Assembly: GCF_900113045.1 (NCBI RefSeq)
Contig: NZ_FONY01000016.1
Span: 1 to 64,000, forward strand
From: Thermoflexibacter ruber
GTDB lineage: Bacteria; Bacteroidota; Bacteroidia; Cytophagales; Thermoflexibacteraceae
Direction: 5' to 3'
DNA: 64,000 bases
Shown here: piece by piece, positions 36,445 to 44,869 of the stretch
Numbering within the stretch: the stretch's first letter is position 1
Layout of the letters: the number at the start of each line of letters is the position of its first letter
Notes under the pieces: model-generated
Databases searched by the model: none
What the model saw: the letters and a program-made list of their open reading frames with translations, nothing else
Told to the model about the DNA's origin: nothing
Position numbers and translations under genes: made by a program

Positions 36445-37320
36445 ATGAAAAAAAACGGTTTATACTTTGTTTATTTATTTGTACTTGTTTCTTTAAGTGC
36501 TTGTTTGAAATCAGAAAATTCTTTTTTAAACCAACAGCAGGAAGACGAGCAGAAAATTCTGGCATATCTCAATCAGAACAACATTAATGCTACTCGTTCG
36601 CCTACTGGACTATATTATGTAATTACACAACAAGGAACAGGAAAAAAGCCAAATTCGCTTGAGGAGATTGCTAACATAGATACGGATATATTTTTATTAG
36701 ATGGAGTAAAGATTATTACAGAAAAAGACTTTACATTTCGTTTTAAAAATGGTATTTCTATTAATGGACTTTTAGAAGCAACTTCGCTCCTTAATGAAGG
36801 AGGAAGTGGACGCTTTTTTATTCCTTCTGATAGAGCATTTGGGCAAGGTTCTGGTACTATTAACGGGGTAAATGTACCTGCTAATGCCATTTTGATTGCA
36901 GAAGTTAAACTCAATAGTCTTAGAGATGATGAACAGCAAAAAGTTTGGGAAGCCCAACAGATAAGTAATTACTTTACGCAAAAAAATCTTACCCTTACCA
37001 AAGATACTATCGGTGTTTTTTACAGCAATCTACTGTCAGTTGCAGAGGGTACTCGTATCAGAACGGGCAATAGAGTAAGTATATCTTATAAAGGTTTGCT
37101 ACTAAATGGAAAAACTTTTGATAGTGGTAATATTTCTTTTGCAATAGGTACAGGAGCGGTCATTCAAGGTTTAGATATAGGGATTCGCCTTATGAAAAAA
37201 GGAGAAAAAGGAATATTGGTCATACCTTCTCATTTGGCTTACCAAGACAGAGGGAGGGGAGAACTTATCAGACCGTTTGACCCTTTAGTATTTGAAATAG
37301 AAGTTACAAATGTGGAATAA
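36445..37320 (+). CDS. FKBP-type isomerase lipoprotein, two-module
   Basis: This 291-residue protein has a lipobox ending in Cys20 (LSLSAC). The first FKBP-like module (about 40-160) keeps the SGRFFIPSDRAFGQGSGT loop but lacks the usual YTG and F-D-S start. The second module (about 190-290) has NRVSISYKGLLLNGKTFDSG, VIQGLDIGI, LVIPSHLAYQDRG and FEIEVTNVE. It is the middle of three consecutive FKBP lipoprotein genes, with the third only 29 bp downstream, so those two are likely co-transcribed. The likely role is folding assistance for envelope proteins. Catalytic competence of module 2 is likely, and of module 1 doubtful. Confidence 0.88.
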   Translation: MKKNGLYFVYLFVLVSLSACLKSENSFLNQQQEDEQKILAYLNQNNINATRSPTGLYYVITQQGTGKKPNSLEEIANIDTDIFLLDGVKIITEKDFTFRFKNGISINGLLEATSLLNEGGSGRFFIPSDRAFGQGSGTINGVNVPANAILIAEVKLNSLRDDEQQKVWEAQQISNYFTQKNLTLTKDTIGVFYSNLLSVAEGTRIRTGNRVSISYKGLLLNGKTFDSGNISFAIGTGAVIQGLDIGIRLMKKGEKGILVIPSHLAYQDRGRGELIRPFDPLVFEIEVTNVE

Positions 37321-37349
37321 AAAGATAATCATTATAAATATTTTATATT

Positions 37350-37871
37350 ATGAAATTTATTAGCCTGATAGCTATTAGTTTGATTACCTGCCTTGCTTTG
37401 TTGGGTTCTTGCAAAACAAAGAGTGCTTTAGATGCGGAAGCCTTAGCTAATAGAGAAGACATGATTATCAGGGAATATCTGGCTGATAAGGGAATCAATG
37501 CAGAAAAATTCTCCTCTGGGGTTTATTATCAAAGACTACAACAAGGGTTAGGCAGTAAACCCTCCAACGGAGATACTGTTTTTGTACACTACACAGGAAA
37601 TATTATCTACAGCTATGTTTTTGATAGCAGTAGATTCAAAGGAGAACCTTTCCGATTTAGAATAGGAACTAACCAAGTAATAAAAGGCTGGGACATTGGC
37701 GTAGCTAACATGAGTGTAGGAGAGCGTGGTGTTCTTTTTATCCCTTCTACTTTAGGATATGGTAGCTGCGGTTCTCCTTGTGGAAGTTCTACCAGCAGCA
37801 TTAAAACTATTCCACCCAATTCTATCCTTATTTTTGATGTTGAGTTGTTAGAAATACGCAAACAGCGATAG
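37350..37871 (+). CDS. FKBP-type isomerase lipoprotein, single-module
   Basis: The 173 residues comprise a lipoprotein signal ending in Cys21 (LLGSCK), a short linker and one FKBP domain: VFVHYTGNIIYSYVFDSS, VIKGWDIGV, LFIPSTLGYGS and ILIFDVELLEI. An inserted pair of cysteines (CGSPCG) sits in the 80s-type loop before IPPNS, where FKBPs contact their clients. A disulfide there is possible. It is the last gene of the three-FKBP run. The region after it is gene-free and ends at a transposase remnant. Confidence 0.88.
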   Translation: MKFISLIAISLITCLALLGSCKTKSALDAEALANREDMIIREYLADKGINAEKFSSGVYYQRLQQGLGSKPSNGDTVFVHYTGNIIYSYVFDSSRFKGEPFRFRIGTNQVIKGWDIGVANMSVGERGVLFIPSTLGYGSCGSPCGSSTSSIKTIPPNSILIFDVELLEIRKQR

Positions 37872-38020
37872 ATAGCCAATACTTTGGAAAATATTGCGGG
37901 GTTATTTGTAGGACACAAACAACAGCACCATCACCTACTTATCTCACGGAACAGCCTTGCTTTTGTGAAGTCTATGTTATTGCATTATAGAGATGTATTT
38001 TAGTGATGCTGTTCCGTTCT

Positions 38021-38042
38021 TGTCAGTTCTGAGGAACTGACA
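38021..38042. repeat. Hairpin TGTCAGTTC / GAACTGACA
   Basis: A perfect 9-bp stem with a 4-base loop, without a following T run. It resembles REP-like intergenic palindromes rather than a terminator. Confidence 0.6.
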
Positions 38043-38170
38043 GCGCACAAATATTTGCTGTAGGTGGGTTGGGCTTACTCTTTTCTACTAAGATGATAGC
38101 CATACGTGCTTAAAGTTAGATGTAGTATTGTTCATTGGCTAACTCCACAAAAAGTGTCAGAAAACCAAAG

Positions 38171-38195
38171 TCCCTTTCTCTGCAAGAGAAAGGGA
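38171..38195. repeat. Hairpin TCCCTTTCTC / GAGAAAGGGA
   Basis: A perfect 10-bp stem with a 5-base loop (TGCAA). The sequence after it (TTGAAAAACC) is not a T run, so a terminator role for the FKBP transcript is possible but weak. Confidence 0.6.
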
Positions 38196-38233
38196 TTGAA
38201 AAACCATTTTATTTTGAGTATAATAAAAAATAA

Positions 38234-38443
38234 AAGCAAGTAGATTTTGAAGTTTTGCCTAAGCAATGGATAGTTAAAAGAACTTTGGCTCGGTGGGAAG
38301 GAACAGGGAGGTTAGCTAAAGACTATGAAATTACTACAATTTCAGCAGAAGCATCTATCCTTATTTCTATGATTAGACTAATGCTAAAATTTATAAAAAT
38401 TTCCAAACAGATTCTAAACCCTTCCTCTTTTTATTACGTCTAA
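38234..38443 (+). pseudogene. Remnant of an IS5-type DDE transposase (C-terminal end only)
   Basis: The open stretch reads FEVLPKQWIVKRTLARWEG, then GRLAKDYE and AMIRLML-like SMIRLMLKFI. This matches the conserved C-terminus of IS5-family transposases (usually LPRRWVVERTFAW, RRLAKDYE, AMIRLMLRR). The frame is closed by a TAA at 38231-38233 just upstream, and no other part of the catalytic domain is visible. The usual VERTFAW has decayed to VKRTLARW. It is therefore a fragment, not an active element, and I could not identify terminal inverted repeats. Confidence 0.75.
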
Positions 38444-38481
38444 GCAAGGCTAAATCTAATTATCTCTAAATTTATCTAAAA

Positions 38482-39606
38482 ATGTCAAACCTTGCGTTTC
38501 TATGTAACTCTAACTCATGGGGAGGGTTGGAGATGAACATCTTAAAGATGCTCAAATGGATTCAATCAGAAGGAAAACAAGTCATTCTTTTTTGTCCACC
38601 TTATAGTAAGATAGCTCATCAAGCCCAACAAGCAGGAATTGCTGTTTATCCTTTCAAACAAAAAATCAAGTTTATCGATTTTAGTGCTGCTTACCGAATA
38701 GTTAAAACACTTAAATCACTCAAAATTAGATATTTATTTCTATCTCAGTCAAATGAAATAGCTACAGGGGTAATGGTTAAACTGTGGGTAGGAAAAGAAC
38801 ATGGATTGAGGCTAATATACTTCCAACAGATGATGATAGGGATAAAGAAGAAAGATTGGCTACACAACTTCATGTATCAAAAATTGGACTCTTGGATTGT
38901 GCCTTTACCTACCGTAGTTGAGAATGTGCTAAGATATACGCAATTACCCAATGAAAAAATAGAACTGATACCTCTTTGCATAGAAACAGAGAGGTTTATC
39001 CATAAAAAATACACGAAAGCAGAAGCAAGAAAAATGTTTCGTCTGCCAGAGGAGGGCTTGATAGTAGGTATTGTAGGACGCATAGACCGCCAAAAAGGTC
39101 AGGATTTTCTTATCAAAGCCTTGCATATTATCAAACAAAAAGGTATTTCCTTTTATGTAGCATTTTTTGGAGAAGAAACTAAGGGAGAGGAAGGAACTTA
39201 TTTGCCTTACTTGCAGAGTTTAGTCCATGAATTGGGCTTGGAAGATTTGGTGTTTTTCAAACCCTTTGTAGAGGATACAAGTTTGGCTTATGCCTGCTTA
39301 GATGTGTTTGTCATGGCTTCTTGGCAAGAAACTTTTGGCATGGTGACCATAGAGGCAATGGCTACCGGGCTACCTGTCGTAGGGGCATACTCAGGGGGAA
39401 CCAAAGACCTAATCAAAGAATATCAAAATGGGCTATTTTTTGATGCCAAAAGTCCAGACTCGCTTGCCCTCCAATTAATTAAACTAATTAAAAGTAATAA
39501 GCTGAGAGATGTGCTTGCTTCTAACGCACTTGAGAGCGTAAAATCACAATTTTCTCACAACGTTTTTCTGAATAACATGAGTTTTTTGATAAAAAAACTT
39601 CAATAG
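38482..39606 (+). CDS. Glycosyltransferase, GT4 type
   Basis: The 374-residue protein has the GT-B fold of family 4. The N-terminal Rossmann half starts LAFLCNSNSWGGLEMNILKML with the glycine-rich acceptor loop. The C-terminal half has VGIVGRIDRQKGQDFLIKAL and the E-x7-E motif in ETFGMVTIEAMATGLPVVG. Such enzymes are retaining transferases using nucleotide sugars for lipopolysaccharide, capsule or glycoprotein synthesis. It stands alone here, so donor and acceptor cannot be deduced. The transposase remnant ends 38 bp upstream. Confidence 0.92.
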   Translation: MSNLAFLCNSNSWGGLEMNILKMLKWIQSEGKQVILFCPPYSKIAHQAQQAGIAVYPFKQKIKFIDFSAAYRIVKTLKSLKIRYLFLSQSNEIATGVMVKLWVGKEHGLRLIYFQQMMIGIKKKDWLHNFMYQKLDSWIVPLPTVVENVLRYTQLPNEKIELIPLCIETERFIHKKYTKAEARKMFRLPEEGLIVGIVGRIDRQKGQDFLIKALHIIKQKGISFYVAFFGEETKGEEGTYLPYLQSLVHELGLEDLVFFKPFVEDTSLAYACLDVFVMASWQETFGMVTIEAMATGLPVVGAYSGGTKDLIKEYQNGLFFDAKSPDSLALQLIKLIKSNKLRDVLASNALESVKSQFSHNVFLNNMSFLIKKLQ

Positions 39607-39879
39607 GTAGGTAAAAGCTAATGGATTTAATTTAGGTTGTGATAAGCGTTTATGCTTCGCGGCAAGATGTGTTTACGTTTGGAATAAAAAAGTAAACTGG
39701 GCAAAGATGTGCTGAGAGAGAGGTAATCGCTATTTTGATTGGTATGTAATACAAAATCATATAGAATTTTACATTTTTTGCGATTTTAAAAAATATTTGC
39801 CAAATTTACTTTTGAGTTAGGCAACGCTCCCCCTCTTTTCCTCATTTTTAAATAAAAATTCGTCTTAAAAGCTCTATCT
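39607..39879. other. Gene-free interval before the MscS gene
   Basis: In this 273-bp AT-rich interval, TACTTTTG at 39807-39814 fits TAnnTTTG but lies 66 bp before the start and lacks a -33 partner at normal spacing. Nothing else was recognised. Confidence 0.4.
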
Positions 39880-41415
39880 ATGAACGACTTTGATTATGAT
39901 GATTACTTGATGATAGCCCTTAGCTATCTCATTGATATATTTTTTATTTGGATAATTTTTAAAATTGGTACTTTCTTGCCCTTGAAGCCACGTAAAAAGA
40001 AAATGATTAGCAGTTTGCTGGCTGTCTTGGCTTTTTCTCTTTTGTACCTGAGCGAAAACTACATTTTTGGCATTACAGACAAATTTACAGACAAGCATAA
40101 AGAATATGCCCAGTATGGCGTAGGGGTTGCTTGGTGGCTTTCTATTGCTTATTTTTTTAGTCAGTTGGCACACTCGGTACTTTGGGAAGGCATTTTTGCA
40201 AGGCAACAGCAAAGTATTGTTCCTCAGCTATTTAGGAATATATTTGATGCCATAGTATATGCGATAGCCCTCATTCTTATTATGCACTTTATCTTCGGGC
40301 AACCTGCCAATGGGCTAATTGCCGCCTCGAGTGTGCTGGCATTTATATTAGGCATTGCTGCCAGAGATGCTTTGGCGACTATTTTCTTAGGTATTTCTCT
40401 AAGTCTGAATGAAAGTTTGAAAAAAGGAGACTGGATTACGATTAATCACCAAACCGGACAGATTATTGACATGGACTGGCGAGCTGTTACCTTGCAAACT
40501 CTGCAAAATGCCATTTTGATTATCCCTAACAATGTATTTGCTAATGCTACTATTGCCAATCATTCTCGTACTCAGCCACACAAAATGTTGGAAATAACAA
40601 TATTGCAATCTTACGAACACTCTCCTCAAAGGGTCAAAGACTTGCTTCTGAAATCTGCAAGCCAATCTTTCTTAGTACTGAAAGACCCTAAACCACAGGT
40701 TTTCGTAAGCAAGTATGAAAAAGATGGTATTAGGTACACCCTTCAAGTCTATACTAACGAGTGGCAAGACCTCAAAGTAAGCAATGAGGTGCTTTCTATT
40801 GCTTGGTATGCTTTTTATCGCGAGGGCATAGACTGGGACTTAGACCCTTCTACACAAATACTCCCTCACTTACAAGTGCCTGAGGATAAGTCAGATGAAG
40901 AGATTACTAAGCATGTTACTATTCTGAAGAACAAAGGTATTTTTACTGCCTTGAATGAAAGAGAACTGACGGCGATGATTGCTATTGCCAAGAAAAAAGT
41001 CTATGGGGCATTGGAGGTAATTGTGAAGCAAGGAGATGAGGGTTCGTCTTTATTTTATGTAGCTGAGGGAGTCTTAGAAGTCCTGATAGACCAAGAGGAC
41101 GGTTCAAAACTCAAAGTAGCGGAACTAAAAAACGGGGATATTTTTGGAGAAATGGCTTTACTCACAGGACAGAGGCGTACAGCTACCGTAGTAGCCGTAA
41201 CAGAGGTAGCCCTTTATGAGATTTCTAAAGAAATTATTACCCCTGTTATAGACCATAGAAGGCAGATTCTCAATGATATGAGTATGCTGTTGGCACAGCG
41301 AGAGGTAGAAAATTACTTGAAAAAATTGGACTATAAAGACCAAGACCGCGAACGCAAGCTACAAGAAGCTGAATCTAAATTTATGCAGTTGATTAATCAG
41401 TTTTTTGGAAGTTAA
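39880..41415 (+). CDS. MscS-type mechanosensitive channel with cyclic-nucleotide-binding domain
   Basis: This 511-residue protein has several N-terminal membrane helices (about 10-155). The MscS pore region (about 140-190: LAFILGIAARDALATIFLGISLSL) leads into the beta domain (GDWITINHQTGQIIDMDWRAVTLQT, then IIPNNVFANATIANHSR). A C-terminal cNMP-binding domain (about 355-470) shows VIVKQGDEGSSLFYVAEG, GDIFGEMALLTGQRRTATVVA and a final helical tail. The phosphate-binding cassette has GEMALLTGQRRTA, so nucleotide binding is plausible. The layout is like the MscCG/MscK-related channels with regulatory cNMP domains reported in cyanobacteria and alphaproteobacteria. It is probably an osmotic safety valve gated or modulated by cAMP or cGMP. 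Confidence 0.92.
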   Translation: MNDFDYDDYLMIALSYLIDIFFIWIIFKIGTFLPLKPRKKKMISSLLAVLAFSLLYLSENYIFGITDKFTDKHKEYAQYGVGVAWWLSIAYFFSQLAHSVLWEGIFARQQQSIVPQLFRNIFDAIVYAIALILIMHFIFGQPANGLIAASSVLAFILGIAARDALATIFLGISLSLNESLKKGDWITINHQTGQIIDMDWRAVTLQTLQNAILIIPNNVFANATIANHSRTQPHKMLEITILQSYEHSPQRVKDLLLKSASQSFLVLKDPKPQVFVSKYEKDGIRYTLQVYTNEWQDLKVSNEVLSIAWYAFYREGIDWDLDPSTQILPHLQVPEDKSDEEITKHVTILKNKGIFTALNERELTAMIAIAKKKVYGALEVIVKQGDEGSSLFYVAEGVLEVLIDQEDGSKLKVAELKNGDIFGEMALLTGQRRTATVVAVTEVALYEISKEIITPVIDHRRQILNDMSMLLAQREVENYLKKLDYKDQDRERKLQEAESKFMQLINQFFGS

Positions 41416-41534
41416 TGCTCAAAGGGTAGAGTTATTTTGTTGTCGTAATCGCAATTTTCTAAAAAAAAATTATTTGTTTAATTTATTGATTATAAATGAG
41501 GTAAAATTTATTCATATTAAAATAGTAAAATATA

Positions 41535-42329
41535 ATGGAAATGAAAAAAATCATTACTAATATGCTTTTATTAGGGATTGGTTTCTATTTTGTACTAATC
41601 ACCACCAGCCAATATGTTCAAGCTCAGGGAGTAGGAGTGGGAGTGAAAGCCCCTAAGGGAGCAGAAATTTTCTTTGATGGCTCTCGCAAGATGTTAGACA
41701 AAAAATGGACATATTGGAAAGGCCCAAGATTGAAGGCTACCTTACCTATCAAGTGGCAGATAGAAAAAGACCCTGTGGACGAGGGTACTGTGATGAATAG
41801 CAATGACCCCGCCGCCGCAGGAGGACTTTATGGTGCGGCAGACATCGTAACTAAAAAGAAATTTAGAGATTTTCGCTTGCACGTAGAGTTCCTTATCAAA
41901 GAAAAAGGAGGAAACAGTGGTGTATATTTACAAAATCGCTATGAAATACAGATACTTGATGGAGATAGTACTACTCACGGTATGGCTACCGTCATCAATG
42001 AAACCCCCTCACCGTACTATGCTTACAAAGGAGTAGGAAAATGGAATGCGTATGACATAGTATTTAGGGCGGCTCGTTTCAAAGACGGAAAGTTGGTAGA
42101 AAAAGCCATGGTTACAGTTTATTTTAATGGTATCAAAGTACATACTAATCAAATCATTAATCAAGTATGGGGAGGTCCCAACTCAGGAGTAGATGGAGGG
42201 AACGATAAGGGCAAAGGCATTACAGATACCGAAGAGGGCTTAAAACTGCAAGCAGAGGGGCATAATGTACTGTACCGAAATATTTGGATACAAAAGTTGA
42301 ATTTAGAAAAGGCAGATACCAATTTTTGA
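41535..42329 (+). CDS. Secreted DUF1080 (3-keto-disaccharide hydrolase-like) protein
   Basis: A signal peptide (about residues 1-30, ending VQAQ) precedes one DUF1080 domain, a concanavalin/laminin-G-like jelly roll. Its typical sequences are FFDGSRKMLDKKWTYWKG, DIVTKKKFRDFRLHVEFLIKEKGGNSGVYLQNRYEIQILD, and VYFNGIKVH. Some members cleave 3-keto-disaccharides and many are uncharacterised. Such proteins are abundant in Bacteroidota and Planctomycetes, often with Gfo/Idh/MocA oxidoreductases. An oxidoreductase of that type is in this window, though 13 kb away. The second methionine (41541) is an equally good start. Confidence 0.9.
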   Translation: MEMKKIITNMLLLGIGFYFVLITTSQYVQAQGVGVGVKAPKGAEIFFDGSRKMLDKKWTYWKGPRLKATLPIKWQIEKDPVDEGTVMNSNDPAAAGGLYGAADIVTKKKFRDFRLHVEFLIKEKGGNSGVYLQNRYEIQILDGDSTTHGMATVINETPSPYYAYKGVGKWNAYDIVFRAARFKDGKLVEKAMVTVYFNGIKVHTNQIINQVWGGPNSGVDGGNDKGKGITDTEEGLKLQAEGHNVLYRNIWIQKLNLEKADTNF

Positions 42330-42409
42330 TGGGCATACTGCATTTTGAACTTTCATCATACAAATAGGTTTATATTTACAAAATAAACTGAAAAAATAGA
42401 CTTATAGAG

Positions 42410-42934
42410 ATGACTGTTTTAGACGAAGATAAAATCATCAATAAAGTAGCTAATAGCTCTCTGATAACATTGGACTTAGAAGACTACTACGACCACAGTG
42501 AGAGGGTAGTCTATGACCTCAAACAAAATCTTTTTCAGGAGTTGATTTTGAGAGAAAAAGACTTGCGAGATTTTGTTAAAACACATGATTGGAGCATGTA
42601 TGAGGGGAAGCACGTAGCAATTACCTGCTCTGCTGATGCCATAGTACCTGTGTGGGCATATATGCTCATTGCCTCCCAATTAGCCCCTTATGCTAAAAAA
42701 GTGATTTTCGGAACGTTAGAAGATTTAGAAAATCACCTTTTTAGAGAGGCTCTGTCCAAGATAGACCTTAGTAAGTTTCAGGAGGCGAAGGTAGTCATCA
42801 AGGGCTGTAGCAAATATCCCGTTCCCGTGGCTGCTTATGTAGAAATCACTCGCTTACTGCGACCTTTGGCAAGCTCTATCATGTACGGAGAACCTTGTAG
42901 CACCGTACCAATTTACAAGAAAGCAAAAAAGTAA
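42410..42934 (+). CDS. DUF2480 family protein
   Basis: The 174-residue sequence matches the DUF2480 pattern known from Bacteroidota: NKVANSSLITLDLEDYY, then GKHVAITCSADAIVPVWAYMLIASQLAPYAKKVIFGTLEDLE and MYGEPCSTVPIYK at the C-terminus. The function is unknown. Several conserved Asp, Cys and His residues would permit a metal or small-molecule site. The protein is cytoplasmic, with no signal peptide. It lies on the same strand as the DUF1080 gene (80 bp upstream) and the MpaB-like gene (81 bp downstream), with no evident shared function. Confidence 0.88.
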   Translation: MTVLDEDKIINKVANSSLITLDLEDYYDHSERVVYDLKQNLFQELILREKDLRDFVKTHDWSMYEGKHVAITCSADAIVPVWAYMLIASQLAPYAKKVIFGTLEDLENHLFREALSKIDLSKFQEAKVVIKGCSKYPVPVAAYVEITRLLRPLASSIMYGEPCSTVPIYKKAKK

Positions 42935-43015
42935 GCGTTATAAAAGAATTTTACCAGCAAGCTAACAATTTACTCTTACAGATGCTTTATTAAGCATAGA
43001 AAGTTAAGAATATCT

Positions 43016-44098
43016 ATGCAAAACTTCGCAGAATATCTTGAACAGTGCCGCTATCAAACAGACGCTTTGGCTGATAAAGTGACTCAGCAACTTTTTCAAG
43101 AAAATTATTTTCATTCGTTTAACGAGCAAATCAAATGTATCCATACCAATCAGGCACTTGATTTTTCCAAGTTCCCAAAGTACGTTCAGACTTATTTCAA
43201 AGAAACCATGATACTGCCTGATTGGGCTGATACAAAGAAAATGCAAGTGGGGAGTGAGTTTTTCAATCGCAATGCAGATAACATTATCCTCTTGCTAAGT
43301 TTTCTTTCTTTACCTTATTGCTATGCCAACGCAAGCGGCTCAAAAGTACTGAGTTACTCTCAACGCATTGCTAATCAAACTCAAAAAAGGCTTTACGAAA
43401 CTGCCCAATTTGTTTTTCATGTAACTTCGGACAATGCCTTTGAAAAAAATGGAGCGGGTTTTATCTGTATCCAAAAAGTGCGTCTTATGCACGCTACTAT
43501 CCGCTATTATATCAATAAATCCAATCGTTGGGATACTTTGCAGTTGGGTGAGCCTGTGAATCAAGAAGACTTAGCCATGACACATCTTTCTTTTAGCTTC
43601 ATAGTTTTGCAGGGCTTGAGAAAAATCGGGGTAAGCGTCAGTAAAAAAGAAGCAGATGCCTATTTGCATCTGTGGAAAGTCATTAGTTTTTTATTAGGCG
43701 TGGACAAGGAATTACTACCTGATAATGAATTGGAAGCACAAAAACTTGACTTACTTATACAGCAACGACAGTTCAAAAAATCAGACGAGGGAATAGCTCT
43801 CTGCCATGCCTTGTTTGCTTTTTTGGAAAAATCCATGCAAGAGGCTGCCAATCCCTTAGCGCGGGTAAAAGGTTTCGTAAGTAGTTATGCTCGCTTTGTT
43901 TTAGGAGAAAAATTGGCGGATTTGTTAGCTATCCCTGCGGCAAGTTGGTCTGGAGAAAACATAGCCTATTTTCTGAAGCTGTCCAATGGATTTCAGGACA
44001 TTTTTTCTACTTCTAAACCCAGCAAAGGAGGCAAAGATATTTTGAATATGATTTATAAAACCGAAGGAAAAACTGATTTTAGCTTACCCATAAGGTAA
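43016..44098 (+). CDS. MpaB-like (DUF2236/latex-clearing-protein-related) oxygenase-family protein
   Basis: The 360-residue all-helical protein resembles the oxygenase MpaB/DUF2236 group. LPDWADTKKMQVGSEFFNRNADNIILLLSFLSLPYCYANASG is followed by a long helix containing the KVRLMHATIRYYI histidine/arginine segment. After it come MTHLSFSFIVLQGLRKIGV and YLHLWKVISFLLGVDKELLP. Relatives include b-type haem enzymes such as latex-clearing protein (rubber oxygenase) and MpaB of mycophenolic acid synthesis. The histidines in the H-A-T-I-R and H-L-W segments are candidate haem or cofactor ligands. The substrate here is unknown. It runs convergent to the NuiA-like gene with 17 bp between them. Confidence 0.85.
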   Translation: MQNFAEYLEQCRYQTDALADKVTQQLFQENYFHSFNEQIKCIHTNQALDFSKFPKYVQTYFKETMILPDWADTKKMQVGSEFFNRNADNIILLLSFLSLPYCYANASGSKVLSYSQRIANQTQKRLYETAQFVFHVTSDNAFEKNGAGFICIQKVRLMHATIRYYINKSNRWDTLQLGEPVNQEDLAMTHLSFSFIVLQGLRKIGVSVSKKEADAYLHLWKVISFLLGVDKELLPDNELEAQKLDLLIQQRQFKKSDEGIALCHALFAFLEKSMQEAANPLARVKGFVSSYARFVLGEKLADLLAIPAASWSGENIAYFLKLSNGFQDIFSTSKPSKGGKDILNMIYKTEGKTDFSLPIR

Positions 44099-44115
44099 TA
44101 ATGAGGTAGCAAAAA

Positions 44116-44505
44116 TTAGGTTTCAACGGAAATAGTTTTCATTGCAATCCATTCTCCATTAGGAAGCTGGGCGATAATGTAGATATGTACTTCTATCTCC
44201 CCAAACTTGTAAGCACTTACATTTTTTACTTCTTCTTTGAGTAGAGAAAGAAACTGACGATATTTCTCGGCAGTAGCTAACTCCTCTGTACTGTACCAAC
44301 TCTCATCTTTGGTATGATTTCTAAGTAAATGCTCTACCTCTATGGGACGTGCTTGGGATACATCAAAAGGAAGGCGATTCAAAGCTTGTGCTTTATCTTC
44401 GCCCAAGTACAAAGTTTGCCAAGGATATTCAGATTCGCTGATAAAAAGCAAGTCTTTGGTAAGTGATTGAATATAAGAAGTATAAAGTTGAGTCGTAATG
44501 TCCAT
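44116..44505 (-). CDS. NuiA-like nuclease inhibitor family protein
   Basis: This 129-residue protein begins with a helix followed by LLFISESEYPWQTLYLG. It also has an acidic central region and a C-terminal YKFGEIEVHIYIIAQLPNGEWIAMKTISVET. The ISESEYPW block and the final GEIEVxIY...G..A.KT strands resemble NuiA, the cyanobacterial inhibitor of the sugar-non-specific nuclease NucA. NuiA-like proteins are also found far from any NucA gene. No nuclease gene of that family is adjacent here. The assignment rests on pattern memory, so it is moderate. The product is cytoplasmic, since no signal peptide is present. Confidence 0.65.
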   Translation of the reverse strand: MDITTQLYTSYIQSLTKDLLFISESEYPWQTLYLGEDKAQALNRLPFDVSQARPIEVEHLLRNHTKDESWYSTEELATAEKYRQFLSLLKEEVKNVSAYKFGEIEVHIYIIAQLPNGEWIAMKTISVET

Positions 44506-44869
44506 AGGTTTATCATTAGTTAGACTTTAGCAAAGTTAGCAAATTTAGTAAATCATTTTTTGATGGTGAAAATGTAGAAATCCACTTTATTTTTTAAAAT
44601 TTTGTCAAAAAAAGTTAATAGTTTTGTTTTTCAATAGATGCACTCATTGGTTTGCCTAACAAACCAATTCCTTAGTCAATGTCAAGTTATTGATACCCCA
44701 ATATATACTTTTTATCTTTTCTTATTCAACTTGGCTTAGTATCGTTTTATCGGATTTTCAATATTACGAAATTGTTAATTTTCTTAGCAATTAATTAATC
44801 TATTTCAATAGGAAAGTTTTATGTTGAAACATTAATTTCGCACCGATTATAAAAAAACACGATTTAATC
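44506..44869. other. Divergent gene-free interval upstream of the Oar-like receptor
   Basis: This is 364 bp of AT-rich sequence with a perfect hairpin at 44646-44668. The region just before the receptor start contains a TAATTTCG box (one mismatch to TAnnTTTG). No ORF or RNA gene was seen. Confidence 0.5.
44646..44668. repeat. Hairpin ATTGGTTTG / CAAACCAAT
   Basis: A perfect 9-bp stem with a 5-base loop (CCTAA) lies 200 bp upstream of the receptor gene. It could be a regulator site or a 5'-leader hairpin. No T run follows on either strand. Confidence 0.55.

Larger units (their letters stand above)
37872..38233. other. Gene-free interval with several palindromes
   Basis: This 362-bp gap contains nested inverted repeats: CGGAACAGC at 37947-37955 against GCTGTTCCG at 38008-38016, a tight hairpin at 38021-38042 and another at 38171-38195. 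No ORF with family support was seen. It precedes the transposase remnant, so part may be decayed mobile DNA. Confidence 0.5.

Noticed and set aside
37947-38016. tRNA or structured RNA gene in the gap after the FKBP genes
   Set aside because: The palindromes do not form a cloverleaf and no T-loop or anticodon-arm consensus is present.
38171-38195. Rho-independent terminator for the FKBP transcript
   Set aside because: The stem is strong but is followed by TTGAAAAACC, not a T run. I kept it as a hairpin repeat only.
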